A model generated the notes under the pieces. It saw only the letters and a program-made list of their open reading frames with translations. It ran no database searches and was not told the DNA's origin. Source: Rhopalosiphum padi (Eukaryota > Arthropoda > Insecta > Hemiptera > Aphididae). Taken from it: 64,000 nt of DNA. Below are positions 14,701 through 26,500 of the stretch, one piece after another. Position 1 is the first letter of the stretch. Each line of letters opens with the position of its first letter. The stretch is from contig NC_083599.1 in assembly GCF_020882245.1 (NCBI RefSeq), positions 15,634,865 to 15,698,864 on the forward strand, in the 5' to 3' direction. The translations under genes and the position numbers were made by a program.

Positions 14701-17700
14701 AAATAGTTATAAGTTTGTAATACGTATGAGAAGGGTTACAATATTTTTAACTGACATAGAGAAAAACGCTTTCATTCGTTTAGAAGATAAAAATACTGAA
14801 ATGAGTTCTTATATAAACAATGGAGTACATAGATACTATAGTAACACACATACCTTTTACAAATAGTTCTTAATATTTAAAAAATAGCTTGAAAATACAT
14901 TCCTATATTGCATTGTCAAGTTCTGGGGAGATTCGAGTTTTATTTTAATGTAACCATGTAGGTACTAAGTTTAATTTTTCAATTTCGCAATATAAATACA
15001 TTATAATAAATATTTTATCCAAAATCATCATTCAAGATACCAATTCAACATAATGATGTACGAATTATGTGAATTGTGTATTATATTTAATCATCACTAT
15101 ATATTCGCATACTCGATATTATATTTATTACATTTAATAAGATTATCGATGGATTAAAATTATATTCATACTCACTGGACAATATATATATACATAAAAC
15201 TATCCATTAAAATAATATGTGATTTTTTTTTATTACAAATATATTATATTGGTAGTTTAAAGCCTATCTTCTTCGGCTTTCTAATGATTTGACTTTAAAA
15301 AAGATTTTTGTTGTTGGTACATGGTAAATAATCTACAATATGTAAACGTATTAAAATAAATGCAGGTACCAACATATCGCTTTTCTATAAAATATTGTTT
15401 TAAAATTAAACAGTATCTGTTATCAAATTAATCATGATGTATAACAATGTTTATGACATATTAAATTGTTATTATGTATGTGAATGGTCTACCAGTGTGT
15501 GTATTATGGACTTTGCTTGAATACATTTTGTTTTAATCAAGAAATATTTGCTTAATTAATAAAACATGATTTACCTACCTATATATAGTGCAGATATAAT
15601 AATATTATAAATTATTATAATCTATATTTTTTTTTCATCAAGTCGGCATACTCATTACTCATATTATATTATAATAAGCGTGTGCTGTAAATATTTACAA
15701 TATAATAATATATTATATAATATTTATTACGGCCAAAGTTTAGCTTAGACAAGCAAGAAATGTTTCTGTCTTCAAACCACGATGATATGGAATTATACAT
15801 TTTATCTTCAGAGGAAGTAATAAATAACAAGTTTATTATCATATTTTTATTTAACTTATCTTCCAGAAAGTTTTATATTCTTCGAATATTTTATAACAAA
15901 AAAAAAAATGATTATGAAGTAATTTCAATAAAGACCTCAGTGGCCTAAATCTCATTAATATTAACAGTAATTCTGTACTAAATATTTATAACTTATTTGT
16001 GTTTATGAATCACTAAACTCAATTTTGAGGTACAATATTCAAACGATTAAAAACAACGATGAAAAAAAATATGTTAAAATATTTAAATGAAACTATATCA
16101 TTAACTGACGATGTAACCCGTCATAAAAATATGTATATTGTTCACTGTCCATGTGAAGTTACATGAACATAATGTATGCATACCCTTTATAACTTATCAA
16201 TCAATATAGTTTCATAGACCCTCTTTATATTTATTTTATTATGCATCTCATTTCATATTAATAGATCTGTAGGCTTACGAAAATGTATTTTGTCATCTTT
16301 GATAATATTATGTGATTTTCTGTTCTAAAATTTAAATCATATTCTACATAACTTTATTAAGCAAGTGAGGTTTGTGCATCATATTGTATAATGTATGATT
16401 CGTTTAAATTGCGTTGACCACGACTGGGTGAAATATAGAATATCCGACTAAAAAAAAATGCATAAACCGAAAATTACGTAGACAATTTATTTGTTAACAC
16501 AAATATTTATTAATTGTGTCGGCAGTATAATATTTATACTATATTCAACGACCCTCTGTTGCATAATATCGCGTCACCGGTACTCATTATAGATGAACAA
16601 AATAATATATACAATTTTAGCTACACCATTTACAATTGTTTAGGTTAAACGGTGTGCAATTAATAGACCAGAAACCTTTTTTTAGAGAATAGTGTGCATA
16701 ATATTTCTCTATAACACGCTACGACGTTTTCGCTTTGGAACGTCGCAATGGTTATAATATTTTAATTAAAATCTAATTGTTGTATACCAATTAATAATAA
16801 TCGACACCGTTCGTCACAGACCGAGTGCTTTAAATATCACTCCTTTTCATGTCAAATGTGTATGGTAATTATATCATTCAAGAATCACCTCTGAGGCGTG
16901 CTTCGTCTTTAAAAAAACAACTTTAGCATTATTATAGTCTATAATATTCATGCAATACCATATTATAATACACCACGTGGGCACGAGTACTTACGTATAT
17001 ATTACACGACATTTACGTCTGCAAAGTCCATGACGTGGGCGCCGGAAACTCTCCTTTGTCGAAAGGACATGATACGGAAAATTGACTCAGCTGGTATATA
17101 CAGGGTGGATCATCAATGAAGATTACCCTGATTTTTTATTGTATTAATAAATTCTATTAAATTCTGGTTTTTGTAATTAAGATTTCAATATTACTAAGGA
17201 TAAAGCCTTATTGTTTTACACAAAATATAAAACTGTTGTGAAAATTACTATTATTAATATAGTATTTATAATATCCTTATGTCTCACAAATTTCAAATTT
17301 TATTATCATGGACCAATTATTATCCTTAGAAGGTACATACAAAATATAATAACGCATAAACATCTTGTTCAAGTTTTAATTTAAATAGGTTTAACCATCA
17401 AATTAAAATATTTAAAATAATCAAATGCTTCTTGACTATGTATACATTAAAAGGATGGTTCTCTCTCTAAAAAAAAAAAAAAAAATCAATAAATTTGTAA
17501 CGCCACATCAGGGCATATCTTGATCATATTCTATAATTTTAAAACATGGCATACCTATTTAAAAGTTTAAAAAAATCATACTTTGAATAAAATATGTTTT
17601 ATCAAAAAAAAAAAAATTGATTCGAGCGTGTTTGGTAAATCACTCTGTATACGTATAGTGCTATACACTTATTGAACCAAGTAGATATATGATAATATCG

Positions 17701-20554
17701 TATCTCTGACGACCATTCCGAGAATTCCACGCTATTTCAGATTTTTTTATGTATGGAGAAATAATGGAAGTATCTGATAATAATTGCACTCGTGTGAATC
17801 TGAGATGTGTCATCATATCACGTACGTGTTTGTTAACAAGAAAAGCGTCAAAATAGAGGGATAGGCGTTATTTTATTTTTTTTTGTACGTACGTCATTGG
17901 GGTTTTATCGTAACATCGAATACATATAATTCGTTAGGTACTCATCACAATTTTTTTTATTAAAAAAAAATAAAATTCATCCACAACGTTCTAAACTTAA
18001 GTTTTGAACGGACAGTGACAATCGAATCAAGATCCGGGCGATGTGATTTCAAAATGTAGCGGATGTCGGTAAGGAAACCGTTATCCGCAAATAAAAAAAA
18101 GGATGTATTATCAATACTTTTTAAGAGAATTTCAGCGCACTGTTTGTTTTCTCCCTGTGGCCCACACCCAACATAAACAAAACGCATTCACACAAGATAT
18201 TATTTGTTATATTTTTGTGTAATATTAATATTGTTGGTAGTATAACATATCTATTTGTTTAAATATTGTCTTCAAACAATACAACATATATTTAAATGTA
18301 CAATTCTTATTATTTATTCTCACAAAGTTAAATATAAAGTCATATAATAATGATATATAAAATCTATATTATATTAAACCGTCAAATATATTATCCTCTC
18401 TATTTTTTGAAATATTAAATTTTACTTTAAGAAAAACTCAAAAATCACCAAAAATACAATCTTACGTGTACCTATGTGTTTTATCTATGTTGTGCGTGTG
18501 TTTGATAGAAAAAATAAAATTTGTGTTGATATCCTCTTTAGATCAATTACGTAGTCTGCGTTTGGTTTCAATGAGTGAGTGTAATACACACCTACGTAAA
18601 ACATAGGTGTGGTTAGAAATAATGATATTATTATAAATTAGGCCATCCCCGAAAAACAACAATCGCATTATTTTGTTGTATTTTGAAACATTCTTCCTCC
18701 TCCGTTACCCCAAACAAGAGCCACGTTACAACGTAGTTATGTAGAAATTTCGTTTATGACAACTGTCGGTATCTTACTATTGTAACATAATAACATATGC
18801 AGTCGACTATGATAGAACATATTAACTCGGTCATTAGAAATATCCGAACAATTTAAAAACCTACATAATACCTAATAAGTAGGGCTCGGAAGTTGATGCA
18901 TTTTGTATTTTTTTTTTTTCGGAACTTTTTGACGATACTCTCTTGGCCGCAAATGTGTTTCATTAGCATGTGAATCTGAACAACTAATTTTTATTTTACA
19001 TTTTTTGGGTGTTTATACTTTTTAAGTCATTTTTTGACATTTTTAAACATTCTTACTGATTTAACATTAGTTCACTTCATATTGTTTCTTGTCGATTGCC
19101 ATTATGCCGATAACTTACTTAAACACTTTTAAATTACAACGGACTAAGATTAGTACCTATCCGATTTTATCTCACCGATTATAGTCGTCGTTGTCGTATT
19201 GTAGTGAATATTATTTTTCATATTAATTTTTAACGACATTTTTTGTCATTTGTAGGATGTCATATTTTGAGTAATTTGTGATAGCTTTGATAAATGTATA
19301 TAGAATTTTATAGTAAAATAGAGAACAATTAAAAAAAAATTTATTTTTATTAATTTAAAACAAATATTTGTAATTTGTTTAGATCATTTTTTCGTCATTT
19401 TTTTATCATAATATCTACATTTTTTTCCCTCTTTTTTAATGTTTTTAAAGTCATCAACTTTTGAGCCCTACTAATAACATATAGAATTGGGATTCGATTA
19501 AAAAATGAAAAAGATGATGACGAAGACGGTGCATCGGTTAAAATTTATATTTTTCCTATTGAAAAAAAAGTTAATGCCAAAGTTAACCAAATCGAGTTAA
19601 GTCTATAGAACATATTATTATAAAAAAAAGTGTTAAACGAATAGTTGACACATTTATTTTTAAACTCATTTTAAAAGTAAGATTTCTTACTGAAATCTCA
19701 CAAAGAACGAGTATGTAGAAGACGGCAAATACAGAGATAGGAGAAGAGATGTGGCCGAGGCAGCGAAGATCCTACACGGACTATTATATGGAAGCGGAAG
19801 AGTAGTGTAAAAAAAAAAAAAAAAAAATTTGACTCGTTTAAGCCCGTGCACATACATAAATTATAACACGAAACGCATTGATACAATATTATGGATTCGC
19901 GTGACGGTATATACAGTTGTGCATATAATACCTGCAAGTATGCACCGACGAATTCAATTTTTTGTCTCCCCAAAAACGCATAATATTATACGCGTGTCAT
20001 GCGACGTAAGTACCTATATATTACTGTTTGTTCTAGAACACGATTAATATACGCCGTATCGCCGCCACTCATCGCCACTCGTTCGGTTTACGGACGGTAC
20101 AAGAACCCCCTGGTCTCGGCGCCGCGAGTGTACCGCGCGAGTCTGCGGTAACGCGGTTTGCAATAGGTTCGTATCGGTGCGCGCGGTCGGCGCACTCGTC
20201 TCGACGACATCGTTTTTACGCGGACTGCGTAACACTCGGGACGACTATAATGATATATAAACTGGTTCGGTCCGGTGGCGGGCGGCGCGGCCCGCGGTAC
20301 GCGTTACGAACGATAATATAATAATAATATAATACACGACGCGCGAACGTTGCGTAACGCGCGAATATACAATATCGTCGCCACGCATTTGCCCCGACAC
20401 AAGCACACGATCGCCTTGACCCAATACACACTGGCTATTACGCTCGCTGCACGGCATGGGTGTGCGCGCAGGTGACTTTTATTTTCTTCCCCGAAATGTG
20501 AAATGCGTTAAATACAGGTAGGTTAGGATTACACGCGCGGATTATGCCTATGAC

Positions 20555-20595
<41 letters not shown>

Positions 20596-23500
20596 GTCGT
20601 ACCCGTGTATTTTTGATACTATCGTATTATTACGCGCATAGGCACCGTGTGAAATATAATAATAATATTATTACCGTCTACACGTGCGGTGGTATCGCGC
20701 GGCGGCGTGATGGCCGCAATACTAAAATCGTTAAGAGGACGTTATAGACGTTCGTTCAGCACAACGCGTTTTGTGATGTTAGCTTTAAAATATTAGAGTC
20801 GAATTACCTATTACCTGCAAACTTAAAGGCAACAATGTTATCCGGGCGCGTCGCATAGGCTTTTATCGGTGTTTTAATTTTTAAGCGAGTTACGAGCGTT
20901 TTAAGGTTTTAATATTTTACACAACCATAACTCACTTAGCAATTATTATGATATCAATAAAATCCAATGAGACGCCCCGGATAATAATATTCTTACCTTT
21001 AAATTTGATAATAGGTAAATTTACTGTAATATTAAAGCTAACACCACAAAATGTGTTCTGCTGAACGAAAATTTGCTATGATCTACATTTTAGTAAGATA
21101 GAGAGACAATAACACACTACGCGGGTATATAACGTCCTCTTAATGTATCCTAATAATAATAATAATACATACATATATATATATATTATAGTAGATGGAG
21201 TATATACAACGCACCATTATAATAATATTATGATAATAATGACGTGCGATGTGTGTATTATATTATTATATTGTATTCCGTCGGTTTTTTGTATTTTCGG
21301 GACCAAAAAAAAATAATGTTCTCACACGTATAGTCGCACACGCGGTCGCCCCGTACAGCGTTTTGCAATCTAATTAGATCCGCACACACGACGGGTATAT
21401 CAATGACCGTTTCGACGTGTGTAGAATTGAGTACACTAAAATATTTATTTTATAAGCGTTTAAGTCGGTTTATCATTTGTACGAAAATGTGTGACACAAC
21501 AAATTGCATATTGCGGAGTACCCGCTACTTCACGTAGGTACCTGCCTACAATGCCGCTGCTGCGCCGCCGTCTTAGCTATACGTTTTTAAAAATAAAAAC
21601 AACTTTACTATTACCTTAATATTTGGTACTTAATTTCTCGACTTTTCATTAAAATATTTCGCTTCAGAATACGGAATTAAAAGATACGGTGGCGCGAATT
21701 AAAAAACTCTATATAAAACTATATATATTTTTGCAAAAATGTATTCGGATAATGTTAGGTAAAAGTACTTCAAATTGTATTTATACAACATTTTTTTTTT
21801 TATTGAAACACAAAATTTACCGGGAAAATATGTGTTCTGTTTTAGAAGAATCAACTTGACGTATAGTATATACTATATATGAGTAGTGTGTACATTTCGT
21901 TTCAGATCCCCGACGAGACGAGGTGGAACGTCGACTCTGATACGCGTAAGTACATTTTTCTCTCTCTTTTTTTTTTTTTATCGCAATGACCTATTAATGT
22001 CATACATGTTACATGCTACTGTTTCAATGATTTCTCACATTTGTAGTTACTGCAAATGTTTATTATCGCTTACGCAAATATACTACTTCTAATCAAATTG
22101 ATTTTATCAATAGGTACCGAAATTGTTATAAACTAATGAGTTTTTATCATAAAAAAATTGATCGAAACTATGTACAAATTAATTGGATTTGTAAAATATT
22201 TCCGAAATCACATATGGAATAAACCATTGTAAAATATTACAGTAACTCTTATTCATAATTATCTGACAGATTTTAGTCTCATTTTGAATTTTACCGAAAT
22301 GTTTAATAATTGTAGAAAATTAATAATTGCTTTATTTTTATAGTATTTAATATTTATATCCTGAATAAAATATAACGATTTAATAATTTTAACGTTCATA
22401 TCAAATTATAATTTCTTTTAACATTTCAAAGCAAGAATTTATTAATTAGACCTATATCTTCTGGATCATTTAAATATTATATATTATATATTATAATATG
22501 ATAACTGTACCTATGGTACCTAAGATATATTTGAAAATATTGTTTAAGAATATTTTAATTTTTAAAATCAAATAATTTACAGATTACACTAATTACAGTT
22601 TATAATTAGTTACAGATTTAAATTTGCATGATAAAAATTCTAAAATTAATTTACTTCAATAACACATGTATTGGGTTTTTTTAAAGTGACCATAGTCTTA
22701 TTAATAGTTTTAATTATTGCGAAATTTATTTTTACTTAATAACCTATGTCATCTTATTATAAAAAAAAAACTATACAACTTTAATATTTTGATCAGATTT
22801 ATTCCATTAATATTATTTTACTTCTATTGAAAAGTTTATGTTTAAATACTAGGTTGACGCATATAAATCACAAAAATCAATAAATTAATATTATGATACT
22901 TATTTTTGTTATAAGGTTATGCACCTATATTAAATTAGAATACGTTATTATTATTTATTATTATTCAACTTGAGTAGGTAAAAACTATTTTTTTTTACAA
23001 GTCTACGAAGTAAGATATAATTTATCGGCCACAATTATTTTCTTTAAATAATGAGATACCATTTACATTTACTTCATATACCTAAAAAAAAAAAAAAAAT
23101 AGACCTTAACTATTTTCTACCAATAAGGAACTAAGAACATAATAAATATATTTTTAAACCATATTTAATTAAATTATATATATATTGTATTATTTTATTA
23201 TTACCGATAGTTATATTTTTATAATTGTAGGAAATTTCAATAACAAATGAATAGGTATTTGTTTAAAGAAAAAGTATATGCTAAAGAAATAAATAATTTG
23301 TTATACATTCACCTAATGTAATTGTCAACCGGTAAAACGCTTGAGTGATTTTAGCTTTAATCTTCCACTATAATACTACACAAGACACTACAACACTGAT
23401 GTCGGTTAAATATTTTAATAACAGGAGGAAAATGGAAATTAGTTTTTTTTTTTTGTGGTGAAAAATTGGCTGTGGAAGAAAACAGTATCTTATTTTTGTA

Positions 23501-26500
23501 GAAAAAATGTATCGATATATTTACATTCGGCTAAAAAAGAAAACAGGATATTTCACTGTAGGTACTTACTTTTTAATTCAATAAAAATACCTGCAAATGG
23601 AAATTGAAACACAAATTATGCGGATTACACATTGTTTTATGTTTATTATTATTATTCAAATTTTAATTATTAGGCCTGCAACGATGCTGTTTACGTATTC
23701 CATTTAACAAGTGATATTTAACATAGCCAGACACAACTTAATATAGGTAGGTACATCATACATTCATAGTTGTATATATTTTCATCCCTCCATTATCAGA
23801 ATATTATTATCCAGATTCAAAGTAATAATTGTTCAATGTATTTTACACACATATCCGACGTGAGCAAACTGTCATGATCAGATTACGTTTAGAAGATTGT
23901 TTTAAATGGTATCAGATGCAGTATGTTTTGAATTTCCCGAGTATAAACATTGTGTATATCTAAACTCCTCTATCCAACCTCATTCTCGAAGTTTAATACC
24001 ATTGGTTTTTAGATATTCGTAATGTGATCACAGTGTGTAAATGTTTACAGGAATAGATAAGGAAACAAACGCAAGAGTTAAAACATAATATAAATTCTTG
24101 ATCAAAATGAAAAAGCAAAATAATGTGTATCAGTTTAATAATTTTGTTTTATTTTCGAATTGACTTATACGTTGCGCATAAAATATATTATAATATATTA
24201 TAAACATTTTGATATTTAAAAAAAAAAAATAATTCATTAAACATTTTCCTATTATACTATTTTTTCCACTTAATAGTTATTACCCAAGTTGAACTTTTTT
24301 AATTAATGAAACATAAAAATATTACGAACACGTTTTTTTAACAAGCGTAATATAATTTAATAAATAAACTGCTCAAATATTTAATAATAGTTTATTGAAA
24401 TTTATATTTATAGTTACTTATTTGTTTGAGAATCGTGATATTTGAGCACGTGAGGTAAATAAAAACCCGTACTAAAATATAGATACATAATATATTGCTA
24501 TTTATGAGTAGCTATTCATTTTTTTTTTTAAATTGAACTAAAATAGTCCAACAAAATATAAAATAGTTAATAGATACCTATTAAATAATAATATTTAAAT
24601 ATAAAAATAAAACTATACCTATCGATTAGAAATATAACACAGAAAGTGTTAAAATATTTTTTTCTATTATTAATCGTGTACAATTTATTCACGCACATAA
24701 TTATTATAGTAATTTTATTATATTTTACACGGAAAATATATTGTTTAATAAGAAGTGCCTAAATATAATGTACTTGAAGTTATTTGATAATAAAAAATGT
24801 CTAATCTTTATTATATTTATATGAAAACAATTGATATTTTATTTAGCCCCATGTATGTCGCAGCAGTTTATACATGCAAAGAGTTGGAGTAAAATATAAA
24901 TTAAATGAACATTTAAATAGACGTTTTTTGTTTAAAAAAAATGTATTTTTATTTTTTGATATTAATTAATTAATAATTAAACGTTAAATACAGCATTTAT
25001 ATATTAGATATATATACACGAATATATAAATAAATCAGTAGACATTCTCAATTAAAAGTTATCGATTTATGACTATATAGAAAACTTAAGTGCATACAAC
25101 ATGGTGGTATATTTCATGTCCACGATTTATTGGGCATAAATTACGTACTATTTTATAACAATACGCTACGCTATTATTTACACGTTATAATATGATTTCT
25201 TTCATTCGGAAACAATTGATTTTCATCACCATTTATTATTTTTCTTTAGCTTTATATTATTTTCGATAATATATAATTATTGTAGCCGGTTTTGTTTAAC
25301 TAAAACATACAGTCAAGAATATACTAATATTTACTATATTTTATATTTATTACACTTTTCTATACCTTAAAACAAATTTGTTGAATTATAGGTCCTACAT
25401 CGATTTTTTTTTTCAATTAAAATTCTTCGCGTTGTTTTCTACACACCGATAAAACAATAATTAATTAGGTTGTAGGTAGGTACCCTTCTATATTTGATGA
25501 TCAAAACAATAATGTATACTATATTATATAATGCATGGTTTAGCCATTAAACTTTGCCATTTCTGAACGAGGTCGACGACACATTATATTATGAATTATT
25601 TAGATTATTATTCATCTATTTTGCATTCTCGGTACATAATTATCGTATCATAGATCACCTATATATGTTATATTATGTGTCGATAAAATATTTATTAACA
25701 GCCAATCTGACCGCCTGTACTCGGCTTATTAATAATTGGATTATTTATTAACCTCTGCATTGTGTTAGTAATATTGTATCCGTAATTTTGCGTATTTCAT
25801 TTTCAATACAAAAACGATAACGCAATAATATTATGTTTCATAATAATTAGTTATTTTGAAATAATAATTAGGTACAATAAAAATAATCATTATACATTTT
25901 TGTTATAATACATCTAGGCTTTAAATCGGTATCTAGATGATTATAATTCATAAAAATTTGTACATTTTAAATCAAATGTAATTATTATACAAAGGCAACG
26001 AACACAATATAATACTTAACTATGTGCGATTTATGTATCAGATTGATGACCTGCAGACGATTTGTCTGCGACATCGACGTTTGGCGGGTTCGACACATAA
26101 ATGTGAAGCTCTGTTATTGCGTGATCGCGTTTGTGGACATGGCGGTTTTCGCATAGGTTCTAGCTCGGGAAACGCAATTATATTACTCCGTCACAATTAT
26201 AAATGTACTGAGCATCGTGGGAGTGTGGGACAATGCGCGGATGTGCATTTATATCATATTAATTTTGTATTGAGCATTAATAACTGTGATGCCTTCCACA
26301 GATTAGGTTTAACCTACAACAGTCTGTATGGTGTATAATACGATGAAATGAGTATCATCTATACTAGGTACATAGTTCGCGGAAAAACGACTGCGACACC
26401 GCGGTTATAACGTCGGCGATGATAAAATTAATCGCCTTTTAATCTGGCAGTTATGTCAAAACAATATTTATTCTGGTTTAAATTGAAATTTTAGTTTATT

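Larger units (their letters stand above)
20040..20730. promoter_or_regulatory. CpG-rich block inside intron 1, candidate promoter
   Basis: About 700 bp dense in CG dinucleotides and GC-rich, in sharp contrast to the AT-rich intron. It contains an (AAT)n run at 20554-20593. The only comparable block in the window is the one over exon 1 of the CRAL-TRIO gene, so a promoter or enhancer is a reasonable guess. Open frames in it on either strand run without conserved motifs and are expected from the base composition. The sequence could serve an alternative first exon on the minus strand or a nested plus-strand transcript. Confidence 0.4.

Noticed and set aside
15760..15948. 62-codon plus-strand frame
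   Set aside because: No motif, no splice context, and composition equal to the surrounding intron.
19698..19973. 91-codon minus-strand frame
   Set aside because: It is the shadow of the plus-strand LINE-like end and its poly(A), which gives the poly-Phe run.
20044..20457. Several overlapping minus-strand open frames in the intronic CpG block
   Set aside because: Open because of base composition; overlapping frames on the same strand cannot all be real, and none has a recognisable domain.
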